A DNA stretch of 64,000 nucleotides from Pseudoalteromonas arabiensis (GCF_001550155.1 NZ_LRUF01000026.1:621441-685440), one strand, 5' to 3'. Counted from the stretch's first letter, positions 49,844 to 59,939 are shown. Notes: generated by a model not told the origin, from the letters alone. Numbers and translations: made by a program.

Positions 49844-51694
49844 TTACCATCCGCACTGACGGTCTTTATTTTGCTCATCAAGGTATTTTTGTAATGGCGC
49901 AAAGTAATCTAAGATTGCTGTTGCATCCATTTCTTCTTTCCCCGTTATTGTAGCAAGGGCTTCTTGCCATGGGCGACTTGAACCCATTGCTAACATCGCA
50001 TTCAGCTTTTCACCAGCCTCTTTTGAGTTATACACTGAACAGCGATGAATCGCTTCTTTGTTACCAGCAATTTCACATAAACTTCTGTGGAAGTCGAATT
50101 GTAAAATATGCGCTAAGAAATAACGCGTGTAAGGGGTGTTACCCGGTACGTGATACTTAGCACCTGGATCGAAGTCTGCTTCGCTACGTGCGATAGGCGC
50201 TTGAACGCCTTGATATTTTTCACGTAGTTCCCACCAGGCTTTGTTGTAATTTTCGGGTGTTACTTCACCTGAGAATACTTTCCAGCGCCATTGGTCAACT
50301 AATAAGCCAAATGGGATAAAGGCGACTTTATCCAGTGCCATTTTCATTAATAGACCGATATCTTTTGATTCATCAGGCACTTCGTCTAATAAACCAATTT
50401 CTTTTAAGTAGTCAGGTGTAACAGACAGCGCAATAGTGTCACCAATGGCTTCATGGAAACCATCGTTCGCACTTTCTTGATAATAAATAGGTTGCGTGTT
50501 GTAGGCGCGCTGGTAGAAGTTATGGCCTAACTCGTGGTGAATAACAGAAAATTCCTCACCGGTACGCTGAATACACATCTTGATACGTAGGTCATCTTTG
50601 CTATCTATATTCCATGCTGAAGCGTGACACTGTACGTCACGATCTTGTGGTTTAGTGAATAGTGAGCGTTCATAGAAAGTGTCTGGTAATGGCGCAAAAC
50701 CCATTGAAGTAAAGAACTTCTCGGCGCCACGCACCATTTTCAGTTCGTCGTAATCATGTTTTGCTAATAACTCTGTTACGTCGTAGCCAGGATCTGCATC
50801 TTCCGGCGCAACTACATCGTAGATATTCCCCCAAGTTTGTGCCCACATATTACCTAACAGATGCGCAGGAATTGGTTGGTCTTGAGGGACCTTATCTTCG
50901 CCATACTTTTCACCGAGCTTGGCACGAACATGGCAATGTAATGAATCATAAAGCGGTTTAACTTGACCCCAAATACGGTCAAGCTCTTTTGCAAAATCGT
51001 CCGCTGGCATATCGTATTTACTACGCCACATAGCACCAGTATCTGCATAGCCAAGCTCTTTAGCACCTTCGTTAGTCAGTGCAACTTGCTGCTCATAAAG
51101 TGGGCGCATCGGTTTGGAAACTTGGCGCCAACCTTGCCATAAATCCAGTAGTTCATTGTAGTCGCGGCTTGTCGCCATTTTCGCGGTCATCTCGCCAAGG
51201 CTTAAGCAGCTACCATCTTCTTTACAGTATTTACCTTTACCATAAATACCACCTAGTTCAGCAACTAACTGTGAGAGTTTTGCTGTTTTTTCAGCATCCT
51301 GTGGGGCAGGCAAAGTTAGCGCTAGTTTTAGCTTGTCTAGCTTACGACGCGCATCGTAATCCAGTTCTAAACTATCGAATTTTGCAGCTTCATTAGCAAG
51401 ACGAACAACAGCTTCGGTCATCTTACGATTAACCTCAGCTGATAACTCTGCGGTATCGTGCGTGATGAAGTTGGCATAAATCCACTCAGCGCGACTTGCT
51501 TCTAAATAAAGCGCACTTAACTCTTTTTCTGTATCGGCGATAAATTTAGCAGCATCTTGCGGTGTCACCTGACTTTTTTTGATTTCAGCCGTAGCTGTTT
51601 TGGTATTTGTAGCGTCATCATTACAGCCTGAAAGTGCAAGTGCACTGGCCACCATGAGAGCGCTCATACTGAGTTTAAATGGAGTCTTTTTCAT
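49844..51694 (-). CDS. M2-family peptidyl-dipeptidase (ACE-like), lipoprotein
   Basis: 616 residues. A signal peptide with lipobox LSGC (Cys24) implies a periplasm-facing lipoprotein. The zinc motif HHELGH (HExxH, about residue 390) with a downstream ESANDGFHEAIGD supplying the third ligand is diagnostic of angiotensin-converting-enzyme-like M2 peptidases, which remove C-terminal dipeptides. A role in scavenging dipeptides from protein-rich marine material is an inference. Monocistronic, with the terminator shared with the porin gene. Confidence 0.93.
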   Translation of the reverse strand: MKKTPFKLSMSALMVASALALSGCNDDATNTKTATAEIKKSQVTPQDAAKFIADTEKELSALYLEASRAEWIYANFITHDTAELSAEVNRKMTEAVVRLANEAAKFDSLELDYDARRKLDKLKLALTLPAPQDAEKTAKLSQLVAELGGIYGKGKYCKEDGSCLSLGEMTAKMATSRDYNELLDLWQGWRQVSKPMRPLYEQQVALTNEGAKELGYADTGAMWRSKYDMPADDFAKELDRIWGQVKPLYDSLHCHVRAKLGEKYGEDKVPQDQPIPAHLLGNMWAQTWGNIYDVVAPEDADPGYDVTELLAKHDYDELKMVRGAEKFFTSMGFAPLPDTFYERSLFTKPQDRDVQCHASAWNIDSKDDLRIKMCIQRTGEEFSVIHHELGHNFYQRAYNTQPIYYQESANDGFHEAIGDTIALSVTPDYLKEIGLLDEVPDESKDIGLLMKMALDKVAFIPFGLLVDQWRWKVFSGEVTPENYNKAWWELREKYQGVQAPIARSEADFDPGAKYHVPGNTPYTRYFLAHILQFDFHRSLCEIAGNKEAIHRCSVYNSKEAGEKLNAMLAMGSSRPWQEALATITGKEEMDATAILDYFAPLQKYLDEQNKDRQCGW

Positions 51695-51862
51695 AACATT
51701 CCCTAGAAGTTTATTGTTATTTATTGCCCCTGCATAATAGCAGCGTCTTGATAAACAACAAACTATGTAGATGAGAACAATTTACGAGATGTGGCTTACG
51801 TTGTATTTATTGCACGATCAGTCATACTTGAAGACAGTTAATTTAAATAAAAGGATTGCATA

Positions 51863-54142
51863 ATGACGACCGTAATCATTCTGTTACTGGTTGCTGTGAT
51901 TGTGATTTTTGCTGTAAAAGATATTCGCATTAATCTGATCACTCGACCAACGTTTAGTATGTTTAAAAAAGTATTGCCACCCTTATCACAAACAGAACGT
52001 GAAGCCATGGAAGCGGGCGACGTGTGGTGGGATGGTGAGCTATTTAGTGGCAACCCTGACTGGCAGAAACTACATAGTTTTCCTAAACCTGAACTCAGTG
52101 ATAAAGAGCGCGCATTTATGAGTAAGCAGGTTGAGACGTTACTTGCTATGCTTGATGATTATCAAATTGTCCAAAAAGATAAAGACCTACCAAAAGAAGT
52201 CTGGGAATATTTAAAGAAAGAAGGCTTTTTTGCGTTAATCATTCCTGAAGAATTTGGTGGCCGTGAATTTTCAGCCATTGCTAATTCGACCATCGTATCA
52301 AAAATTGCCACTAAAAGTTTAACTGCTGCGGTCACCGTAATGGTACCAAACAGTTTAGGCCCTGGTGAGCTACTGCTTCATTACGGAACTAAAGAGCAAC
52401 AAGAGCGCTGGTTGCCAAGCTTAGCTAAAGGTGATGATGTCCCTTGTTTTGCGTTAACAGGTCCAGAGGCAGGGTCGGATGCCGGTAGTATTCCCGATAC
52501 TGGCGTTGTTTGCATGGGCATGCATAATGGTGAAGAAGTAATCGGTTTAAAGCTTAATTGGTCAAAACGCTACATTACCCTTGCACCAATTGCTACAGTG
52601 CTAGGTCTTGCATTTAAGATGTACGATCCTGATGGTCTGTTGGGCGATAAAAAAGAGTTAGGTATTACCTGTGCGCTTATTCCGACTGATCACGAAGGTG
52701 TGCAAAAGGGTGAGCGTCATTATCCTCTCAATATGGCATTTATGAATGGCACAACCTATGGTAAAGATGTGTTTATTCCGCTTGATTGGATCATTGGTGG
52801 CGAAAAGGGGGCTGGTCGAGGTTGGCGCATGCTGGTTGAATGCTTAAGCGCTGGTCGTGGTATTTCGCTACCGGCACTCAGCACTGCAACAGGCCACCTT
52901 GCATCACGTATGACATCGGCGTATGCGACCGTAAGGCAACAATTCGGTGTGTCAATTGGCCAATTCGAAGGCGTGCAAGAAGCGCTTGCGCGTATCGGTG
53001 GGTTAACATACACCCTTGAATCTGCAAGGTTAATGACCGCTGGCGCCATAGATTTAAAGCTGAGTCCATCAGTAGTGACAGCCATTGCTAAGTACCATAT
53101 GACAGAAATGGGTCGCACTGTAATGAATGATGCCATGGATATTCATTCAGGTAAGGGTATTCAAGTAGGTCCTAATAACTATCTTGCCCATGGTTACATG
53201 GGGATCCCTGTATCGATCACCGTTGAAGGGGCAAATATTCTTACTCGTAATTTGATGATTTTTGGTCAAGGTGCGACTCGTTGCCACCCATTTGTTTTAA
53301 AAGAAATGGCAGCCGCTGCCATGGAAGATCATGATCTTGCACTGAAAGAGTTTGACTCATTACTGCTACAGCATATTTTGTTTGCAACAAGCAATGCGGG
53401 TATGGCTTTTGTACATGGTTTAACACGCAGTTACTTTGCTAAATCTCCAGTGTGTGGAGTGACAAGTCACTATTACAAACAGTTGAGCCGAATGAGTCGA
53501 GGCTTAGCATTTTGTACTGATGTTGCTATGTTGGTATTAGGTGGCGAGTTAAAACGCAAAGAGATGATTTCGGCGCGTTTAGGCGATGTGCTGAGCCACT
53601 TATATCTTGCCTCATGCGTTCTGAAACGCTACGAGGATGAAGGGCGTCAACAAGCCGATTTACCGTTTGTTCAATATGCAGTAGAACATTCGCTTTATAG
53701 TATTGGCCAAGCATTTGACGGCTTTTTCAAAAACTTTTCGAACCCGATTGTTAACTTTTTACTGAAGCGTATCGTTTTCCCATTGGGTAACCATTACCAT
53801 CGCCCAAGTGATGAGCTAGCACAGACTATGTGTGAGCACATGACTAACCCTGGTGTATTTAGGGACAGATTGACCCATTTATGCTACGTAGACGATAAAG
53901 CGGGAACTGGTGTAATGGAAAATGCTTTCTTAGCCATGATAGATACGCAGGAAGACTTTAAACAATTACGAAAATGGCAAAAAGAAGGCTCGATTTCCCG
54001 TAATCTAGAGCTTGAGGATGCTATCGTTGAAGCTGCTGAGAAAAACTTAATTAATGCAACCGTCGCTGAGCGCATGAGTGAAGCAAATGCGCTACGTAAG
54101 CAAGCAATCGCTGTGGATAATTTCGCGCCTGGTGAACTCTAA
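51863..54142 (+). CDS. fadE: Acyl-CoA dehydrogenase FadE
   Basis: 759 residues (E. coli FadE 814), with an N-terminal hydrophobic helix (about 2-20) that is typical of gammaproteobacterial FadE and tethers it to the membrane. The acyl-CoA dehydrogenase fold spans about 75-470 (with CFALTGPEAGSDAGS and FEGVQEALARIGG), followed by the DUF1974-type C-terminal domain. It carries out the first oxidation of fatty-acid beta-oxidation with FAD. SD AAGGA precedes the ATG. I did not find a FadR-type operator upstream. Confidence 0.95.
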   Translation: MTTVIILLLVAVIVIFAVKDIRINLITRPTFSMFKKVLPPLSQTEREAMEAGDVWWDGELFSGNPDWQKLHSFPKPELSDKERAFMSKQVETLLAMLDDYQIVQKDKDLPKEVWEYLKKEGFFALIIPEEFGGREFSAIANSTIVSKIATKSLTAAVTVMVPNSLGPGELLLHYGTKEQQERWLPSLAKGDDVPCFALTGPEAGSDAGSIPDTGVVCMGMHNGEEVIGLKLNWSKRYITLAPIATVLGLAFKMYDPDGLLGDKKELGITCALIPTDHEGVQKGERHYPLNMAFMNGTTYGKDVFIPLDWIIGGEKGAGRGWRMLVECLSAGRGISLPALSTATGHLASRMTSAYATVRQQFGVSIGQFEGVQEALARIGGLTYTLESARLMTAGAIDLKLSPSVVTAIAKYHMTEMGRTVMNDAMDIHSGKGIQVGPNNYLAHGYMGIPVSITVEGANILTRNLMIFGQGATRCHPFVLKEMAAAAMEDHDLALKEFDSLLLQHILFATSNAGMAFVHGLTRSYFAKSPVCGVTSHYYKQLSRMSRGLAFCTDVAMLVLGGELKRKEMISARLGDVLSHLYLASCVLKRYEDEGRQQADLPFVQYAVEHSLYSIGQAFDGFFKNFSNPIVNFLLKRIVFPLGNHYHRPSDELAQTMCEHMTNPGVFRDRLTHLCYVDDKAGTGVMENAFLAMIDTQEDFKQLRKWQKEGSISRNLELEDAIVEAAEKNLINATVAERMSEANALRKQAIAVDNFAPGEL

Positions 54143-54152
54143 TCAACGCATT

Positions 54153-54180
54153 AAAAAGCCTTGCTTAGCAAGGCTTTTTT
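54153..54180. terminator. Bidirectional terminator after fadE
   Basis: AAAAAGCCTTGC-TTA-GCAAGGCTTTTTT between convergent genes. Confidence 0.9.
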
Positions 54181-54188
54181 GTCTTCAC

Positions 54189-54629
54189 TTATCTAGCAAA
54201 AGGGTCGGGGTTAATTTTTTCAATATACCAATCACCTTTTTTACGTATCATTTTAACACTACGCATATCATCAATTTTTTTGCCATTGAAGTAGCCAGTG
54301 AAAATAAGGTTGATATTGGCTTTATCACCGTACTGCTCTCGCAAACTCATATTCGTCATGTCGACTTCGATCACGACTTCATCGTACTGCATATTAACCA
54401 AATTACGGGCAAACTGGTTAGCGGTACCATAAGATTTCATAATTCGCGCCATCTTTGGCGTTGCATATTGGGTCGCTAAGTTTAAATCTTGTTTATTATA
54501 TAAAGCGTCAAAGAAGAGCGTCGCCGTTACTCCTGGGGTATTCTTTTCACCTTTCGGGGCATCTTCAGGTCCGCATCCGAGTAGTAAAACATTGCTTAGC
54601 AGGGCACAAATAAAAAGTATTTTTTTCAT
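54189..54629 (-). CDS. Hypothetical lipoprotein (DUF4878-like)
   Basis: 146 residues. A signal peptide with lipobox LLGC (Cys19) is followed by a short linker and a small domain with GVTATLFFDALYNKQDLNLATQYATPKM, which has the look of NTF2-like/DUF4878 domains of secreted lipoproteins. Ends GDWYIEKINPDPFAR. Function unknown. It lies between fadE and cysK as its own unit. Confidence 0.8.
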   Translation of the reverse strand: MKKILFICALLSNVLLLGCGPEDAPKGEKNTPGVTATLFFDALYNKQDLNLATQYATPKMARIMKSYGTANQFARNLVNMQYDEVVIEVDMTNMSLREQYGDKANINLIFTGYFNGKKIDDMRSVKMIRKKGDWYIEKINPDPFAR

Positions 54630-54732
54630 TGTTCATAGTTTAGAAAATATAATTTGCGTTTAGTGTGTGACTAAATAACTTTCTTGTAAAGGTGGTTAGC
54701 TGTTTCAGATTGGTTTATTTTTATTTTATAAT

Positions 54733-54758
54733 AAAAAAGGATGCAATATGCATCCTTT
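54733..54758 (-). terminator. Rho-independent terminator of cysK
   Basis: Minus-strand AAAGGATGCA-TAT-TGCATCCTTTTTT just after the cysK stop. Confidence 0.85.
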
Positions 54759-54777
54759 AATAGCTTAATTAAGCTAT

Positions 54778-55746
54778 TTATTGAACAAGCTCTTTGTCAC
54801 TGAATTCTTCAGCAAATAATGGGCTTGATAAATAACGCTCTGTCGCACTTGGTAAAATTACCACAATATTCTTACCTGCATTTTCAGGTTTTTCTGCAAG
54901 TCGTTTTGCCGCAACAACTGCTGCACCAGATGAAATACCTACCAAGATACCTTCATTTTTCATTAACTCATGCGCCATTGCAATCGCATCTTCATTTGAT
55001 ACTTGCTCAGCAGCGTCAACAACTTCTAGGTCTAAGTTACCTGGGATAAAGCCGGCACCGATACCTTGAATTTTGTGAGGACCTGGTTTGATTTCTTCAC
55101 CTGCTAGAGTTTGGCTAATAACAGGTGAGTTTGTTGGCTCAACAGCAACAGATTGAACATTTAAACCTTTTTCTAGTTTAAGGTAGCGGCTTACACCTGT
55201 AATAGTACCGCCCGTGCCTACACCAGCTACGAAAATGTCGATTTTACCATCCATTGCTTCGAAGATTTCAGGACCCGTTGTTTCAAAGTGAATTTTCGGG
55301 TTAGCTGGGTTTTCGAATTGTTGTAAAAGAATGTATTTTTCAGGCTCACTTGCTTGAATTTCTTTTGCTTTTTCAATAGCGCCATTCATGCCTTTAGCGC
55401 CATCTGTTAAGACTAAGTTGGCGCCTAAAGCTTTTAATAGTTTACGACGCTCTAAGCTCATCGTATTGGGCATAGTCAGTGTCAATTTATAACCACGAGA
55501 AGCTGCAACAAAGGCAAGAGCAATACCTGTGTTACCAGATGTTGGTTCGATTAACTCTTTTTCTTTCGTTAAAACACCTGACTTTTCTGCTTCCCAGATC
55601 ATTGAAGCGCCAATGCGGCATTTAACACTGAAGCTTGGGTTACGAGATTCTACTTTAGCGAAAACATTACCTGAGGTAACGCGATTAAGCTTTACAATTG
55701 GCGTATTGCCAATCGTTAATGAATTATCTTCAAAAATGTTAGACAT
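54778..55746 (-). CDS. cysK: O-acetylserine (thiol) lyase / cysteine synthase A
   Basis: 322 residues from the ATG at 55746 (MSNIFEDNSLTIGNTPIVKL), which has AAGGGA seven bases upstream; a farther in-frame ATG at 55773 would add nine residues without a Shine-Dalgarno. The PLP lysine is in NPSFSVKCRIG, the substrate loop is EPTSGNTGIALA and the phosphate-binding loop is GVGTGGTITG. It condenses O-acetylserine with sulfide to give cysteine. Terminator downstream; upstream, an imperfect inverted repeat lies in the presumed promoter area. Confidence 0.96.
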   Translation of the reverse strand: MSNIFEDNSLTIGNTPIVKLNRVTSGNVFAKVESRNPSFSVKCRIGASMIWEAEKSGVLTKEKELIEPTSGNTGIALAFVAASRGYKLTLTMPNTMSLERRKLLKALGANLVLTDGAKGMNGAIEKAKEIQASEPEKYILLQQFENPANPKIHFETTGPEIFEAMDGKIDIFVAGVGTGGTITGVSRYLKLEKGLNVQSVAVEPTNSPVISQTLAGEEIKPGPHKIQGIGAGFIPGNLDLEVVDAAEQVSNEDAIAMAHELMKNEGILVGISSGAAVVAAKRLAEKPENAGKNIVVILPSATERYLSSPLFAEEFSDKELVQ

Positions 55747-56156
55747 AGTGTTCCCTTGGAAGCAATTTATCAATCGTGATCAAATAGCTTAGGCTACCGA
55801 TCTGTAATAGTCACACTTTACTTCGCCAAATAAAAAACGAAAGTAAAGTTTGGCTATAACATATAGCGAATAGGCTTATAGCTTTTAGGAATAAGCCAAA
55901 AATCATCAGAGCTGCCACATAGTCGGGGGAGTTTTTACGCTTAAAGAATTAAGTGAGTGATGTGTTCGGCTTCTTCAAAAAGGTAATCACTCGGCATGTA
56001 TTTAATGCAATAATTATAACGGAGATCAATTTTCAAATTAGATTCTTGTCAGTTGTGATGGTAAATTGCGCAATCAAACGTAAATTTGGCTGTTTTATAA
56101 CAAAAGTAAATCAAAACGTGGTAAAAGATTACCACCTAAAAATTGAAGTGATCGTT
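55747..56156. other. 410-bp divergent intergenic region, hairpin-rich
   Basis: No credible gene. Inverted repeats: CTTTACTTCG/CGAAAGTAAAG (55816-55848), GGCTTAT/ATAAGCC (55873-55897), GAGTGAT/ATCACTC (55955-55992) and GTGGTA/TACCAC (56118-56135). None has a clear terminator tract or known regulator. They may be operators for cysK and the symporter or part of an untranslated RNA. Confidence 0.5.
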
Positions 56157-57308
56157 ATGAATTTAATTCTAAAGTTAATTGCTGGCATTGTTGCTGGTAT
56201 CTTAGTGGGACTATATGTGCCATTAACAGGTGTTGAACTCCTTTATACAATAAAAGAAATAATAGGTCAGTTGATTACCTTTACGATACCGTTGATCATT
56301 TTATTCTTTATTGCATCAGGTATTGCAGGCTTACCAAAGGGCTCAGGTCACTTGCTTGGTAAAACAGTAGGGTTTGCTTATGGCTCGACTATTATTGCGG
56401 GCACACTTGCTTTCTTACTGGTTAGTACGATTATCCCGTTGTTTGACGGTGGCTTAACCTACGAAGCTGAAATTGCGACTGAAGTAGGAAGCTTTATCGA
56501 TTTAGAAATTCCTCCTCTTATGGGGGTTATGACAGCCTTGGCTACAGCATTTGTGTTTGGTATTGGCATGAGTCAACTGCAACTTGATACATTAAAAAAA
56601 GTGTCGGACCAAGGACGCGATGTAATTGATGGCTTGTTAGCAAAAGTTATTATCCCTGCGCTTCCTTTTTATATTGCAGGTGTTTTTGCTGAAATGACCG
56701 TTGCAGGCACAGTCGTTGATACACTACAAACGTTTGGTATTGTCTTACTTGCTGCACTGATTATGCACTGGTTATGGTTAACAGTTTTATATGTTAGTAC
56801 GGGTCTTTTATTAAAACGTAATCCAATAGAACTTGTAAAAAATATGCTTCCAGCTTATTTTACTGCTTTAGGGACAATGTCGAGTGCTGCAACGATCCCA
56901 GTTTCATTACGTGCGAGCAAAGCAAATAATGTAAAAGAAGATGTTGCAAACTTTACTGTACCATTATGTGCAACCATCCATTTATCAGGCTCAACTATTA
57001 CGATAGTTACTTGCGCATTAGCCGTTATGTTTTTGTCACCAAATATGGATGTGCCATCATTATTCGGCATGTTGCCATTTATTATGATGTTAGGTGTCGT
57101 CATGATTGCAGCACCGGGTGCACCTGGTGGCGCAGTTATGTCAGCATTGGGGCTTTTAACTAGTATGCTTGGCTTCAATGAAGGCGCTGTTGCATTAATG
57201 ATTGCACTATATTTAGCGCAAGATAGCTTTGGTACTGCTTGTAATGTTACAGGCGATGGTATTATTGCATTGTGGGTTGATCGCTTTAGCGAGAAAGCCT
57301 CGTCATAA
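56157..57308 (+). CDS. Dicarboxylate/amino-acid:cation symporter (DAACS family)
   Basis: 383 residues from the ATG at 56157 (MNLILKLIAGIVAGILVGLY); the in-frame region upstream of it lacks membrane character and family resemblance. About eight hydrophobic helices and two re-entrant loops, with the motif LGTMSSAATIPVSL and a C-terminal DSFGTACNVTGDGIIAL (the aspartate/cation site). Likely Na+- or H+-driven uptake of glutamate, aspartate, serine or C4-dicarboxylates; substrate not resolved. Confidence 0.88.
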   Translation: MNLILKLIAGIVAGILVGLYVPLTGVELLYTIKEIIGQLITFTIPLIILFFIASGIAGLPKGSGHLLGKTVGFAYGSTIIAGTLAFLLVSTIIPLFDGGLTYEAEIATEVGSFIDLEIPPLMGVMTALATAFVFGIGMSQLQLDTLKKVSDQGRDVIDGLLAKVIIPALPFYIAGVFAEMTVAGTVVDTLQTFGIVLLAALIMHWLWLTVLYVSTGLLLKRNPIELVKNMLPAYFTALGTMSSAATIPVSLRASKANNVKEDVANFTVPLCATIHLSGSTITIVTCALAVMFLSPNMDVPSLFGMLPFIMMLGVVMIAAPGAPGGAVMSALGLLTSMLGFNEGAVALMIALYLAQDSFGTACNVTGDGIIALWVDRFSEKASS

Positions 57309-57317
57309 AATTAATTT

Positions 57318-57350
57318 GCGAGACGATATTTGATTTATCGTTTCGCTGTT
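57318..57350 (+). terminator. Possible terminator after the symporter gene
   Basis: GCGAGACGATA and TATCGTTTCGC (one G-U) with a seven-base loop, followed by TGTTTCT; the T tract is poor. Confidence 0.5.
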
Positions 57351-57415
57351 TCTGTGCTAATGTGGCACATTAAATTGTGCGAAAGCATATATTTGGGTTA
57401 TTCGAGGGTGTTCCA

Positions 57416-58066
57416 TTGATTAATGTACTTTTAGTTGATGACCATGAACTTGTACGGACAGGGATCAGACGTATACTTGATGATGTTCGTGGTTTTAAAG
57501 TGGTTGGTGAAGCTAAAACCGGTGAAGAAGCAGTACAGTTTTGCCGTCAAAATTCACCTGATATAGTGTTAATGGACATGAATATGCCAGGTATAGGCGG
57601 GTTAGAAGCAACGAAGAAAATCTGTCGTTATTGCCCAGATGTAAAAATAATCGTGCTTACTGTGCATTGCGAAGACCCATTTCCTAGCAAAGTGATGCAG
57701 ATAGGTGCTCATGGTTATCTAACCAAAGGGGCAGGCTCAGATGAAATGGTGAATGCGATTCGTGCTGTAAATGCAGGTCAACGTTATATTGCACCAGAAA
57801 TAGCACAGCAAATTGCACTTGCACAGGTTAGTGGTCGAACAGATGAAAACCCGTTTCAGAGTTTATCTGAGCGTGAGTTACAGATTATGTTAATGATCAC
57901 TAAAGGTGAAAAAGCGCAAGATATCGCTGACCGTCTTAACCTCAGTTCAAAAACAGTGAATAGTTATCGCTACCGCATGTTTGAAAAGCTCAATGTGGGT
58001 GGTGATGTAGAGCTAACTCATTTAGCGATCCGCCATAAAATGATCGATATTGATAGTTCGCATTAA
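57416..58066 (+). CDS. uvrY: UvrY/GacA-type response regulator
   Basis: 216 residues from a TTG at 57416, fixed by GAGGGTG six bases upstream and by the match INVLLVDDHELVRTGIRRIL to E. coli UvrY. The receiver phospho-Asp is Asp54 and the C-terminal LuxR/FixJ helix-turn-helix reads LSERELQIMLMITKGEKAQDIADRLNLSSKTVNSYRYRMF. With the BarA-type kinase (not here) it controls the Csr small RNAs. It lies 8 bp upstream of uvrC, as in E. coli. Confidence 0.96.
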   Translation: MINVLLVDDHELVRTGIRRILDDVRGFKVVGEAKTGEEAVQFCRQNSPDIVLMDMNMPGIGGLEATKKICRYCPDVKIIVLTVHCEDPFPSKVMQIGAHGYLTKGAGSDEMVNAIRAVNAGQRYIAPEIAQQIALAQVSGRTDENPFQSLSERELQIMLMITKGEKAQDIADRLNLSSKTVNSYRYRMFEKLNVGGDVELTHLAIRHKMIDIDSSH

Positions 58067-58074
58067 TTTGCTCA

Positions 58075-59898
58075 ATGTCTGATTTCGATTCTGCCCGCTT
58101 TCTTAAAACATTATCAAGCGAACCTGGTGTCTACAGGATGCTTGATAATGAAGGGCAAGTAATTTATGTAGGGAAGGCTAAAAGCCTAAAAAAGCGTGTC
58201 AGTAGTTATTTCCGCAGTAATGTTACTGATAGTAAAACCCGTGTCTTAGTAAGTAATATTTGTGGTATTGAAGTCACTCTAACTAATACCGAAACCGAAG
58301 CTCTATTACTTGAAAATAATCTAATAAAAAAATACCAGCCTCGCTACAATATTTTACTGCGAGATGATAAATCATATCCATATATTTTACTGACTGATCA
58401 TAAACATCCACGCTTAGCTTTTCACCGTGGTAGTCGCAAAATTAAAGGTGAGTATTTTGGGCCTTTTCCCAGTGCAGGTGCCGTATCCGAAAGCTTGCGG
58501 TTAATGCAAAAGATCTTCCCTGTTCGCCAATGTGAAGACGCTTATTATCGAGCTAGAAGTCGTCCTTGCCTTCAATACCAATTGAAGCGTTGTTCTGCAC
58601 CCTGTGTCAATAAAGTTTCAGATGAAGAATACAAGCAAGAAGTTGATTTTGTTCGTAAATTCTTACTGGGTAAATCACATGAAGTTATTGCTGATTTAAT
58701 TGCCAAGATGGAGCAAGCCAGTAAAGAGCTGAAATTTGAATTAGCTGCAAAAGTGCGCGATCAAATAATGCTACTTAGAAAAATGCAGGAACAACAATCT
58801 ATTTCAGGTAATCATGCTGAAATGGATGTTGTGGGCTTTGCTCATCTGAATGGTTTAAATGCAGTTCACTTATTAATGATCCGCGACCATAAAGTGCTGG
58901 GCAGTAAAACCTACTTTCCGAAAGTGCCAAAGGATTCAGGGCAAGAAGAAATTTTGACTTCTTTCTTAGGCCAGTATTATTTAGCGCCCGGTGCAACAGG
59001 GCGTATCGCCAAAGAAATTATATTACCGTTTAGTATTGAAGAGGGTGAGCCTTTAAGTGAGGCACTTACGGCTATTTCAGAGCGTAAAGTCAGTTTAAAA
59101 GTTGCTAATCGAGGTGAGCGGGCACAGTATCTAAAGCTAGCTAACAAAAATGCATTAAATAGCATCAGTGTAAAACAAAGTACCCAAGACTCAATTAATA
59201 AACGCTATGCGCAATTAAAAGAAACGCTACGTCTTGATGATATTAATCGCATGGAATGTTTTGATATCAGTCATACAATGGGTGAAAACACGGTTGCGAG
59301 TTGTGTTGTGTTTGATTCGCAAGGACCTAATAATAAAGAGTATCGCCGTTTTAATGTTACGGGGATTACTGGTGGAGATGACTATGCCGCCATGGAGTTC
59401 GCATTAAATAAGCGCTACAACAAAGTAGTCGACGAAGAAAAAATACCCGATGTTATTTTCATCGATGGTGGTAAAGGTCAACTGTCTCGTGCTGAACAGT
59501 ATTTTGAAACGTGGCCGCATAATAAAATGCCACTGTTAGTGGGTGTCGCAAAAGGGACTAGCCGAAAACCAGGGTTAGAAACTTTACTCATAGATGGAGG
59601 ACGCAAAACAATTCCACTTGATTCAGATGCGCCAGCTCTTCATTTAATTCAACATATTCGTGATGAATCACACCGTTTTGCTATTGCAGGTCACCGTAAT
59701 AAAAGACAAAAACAGCGAACTCAATCACTACTCGAAGAGATTTCTGGGGTAGGGCAAAAGCGTCGTCAATCAATTTTAAAATATTTAGGGGGCATGCAAG
59801 GGGTAAAAGCTGCTAATATAGAACAATTAAAACAAGTTCCTGGGATCAGCCCTGAAATGGCTGAGAAGATATTTAATCATTTGCATGACAAGGCGTAG
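58075..59898 (+). CDS. uvrC: Excinuclease ABC subunit UvrC
   Basis: 607 residues, normal length. The N-terminal GIY-YIG nuclease (GVYRMLDNEGQVIYVGKAKSLKKR, about 18-42) makes the 3' incision, a UVR/UvrB-binding motif is near 203-238, the RNase H-like domain with DIS and DGGKGQL makes the 5' incision, and tandem helix-hairpin-helix motifs close the protein. The first ATG is used, after a TTG-started uvrY; pgsA follows 41 bp later. Confidence 0.97.
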   Translation: MSDFDSARFLKTLSSEPGVYRMLDNEGQVIYVGKAKSLKKRVSSYFRSNVTDSKTRVLVSNICGIEVTLTNTETEALLLENNLIKKYQPRYNILLRDDKSYPYILLTDHKHPRLAFHRGSRKIKGEYFGPFPSAGAVSESLRLMQKIFPVRQCEDAYYRARSRPCLQYQLKRCSAPCVNKVSDEEYKQEVDFVRKFLLGKSHEVIADLIAKMEQASKELKFELAAKVRDQIMLLRKMQEQQSISGNHAEMDVVGFAHLNGLNAVHLLMIRDHKVLGSKTYFPKVPKDSGQEEILTSFLGQYYLAPGATGRIAKEIILPFSIEEGEPLSEALTAISERKVSLKVANRGERAQYLKLANKNALNSISVKQSTQDSINKRYAQLKETLRLDDINRMECFDISHTMGENTVASCVVFDSQGPNNKEYRRFNVTGITGGDDYAAMEFALNKRYNKVVDEEKIPDVIFIDGGKGQLSRAEQYFETWPHNKMPLLVGVAKGTSRKPGLETLLIDGGRKTIPLDSDAPALHLIQHIRDESHRFAIAGHRNKRQKQRTQSLLEEISGVGQKRRQSILKYLGGMQGVKAANIEQLKQVPGISPEMAEKIFNHLHDKA

Positions 59899-59939
59899 CC
59901 TTCATGCGAATATAGAAAAAAAGACATCTCCAAGTAGTT

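Noticed and set aside
51695..51862. FadR or PsrA operator before fadE
   Set aside because: No convincing palindrome matching either motif was seen.
52756..53136. 126-codon minus-strand frame inside fadE
   Set aside because: Shadow of a strongly conserved dehydrogenase domain.
55953..56156. In-frame N-terminal extension of the dicarboxylate symporter
   Set aside because: The added residues lack membrane character and family resemblance; the ATG at 56157 starts the first transmembrane helix.
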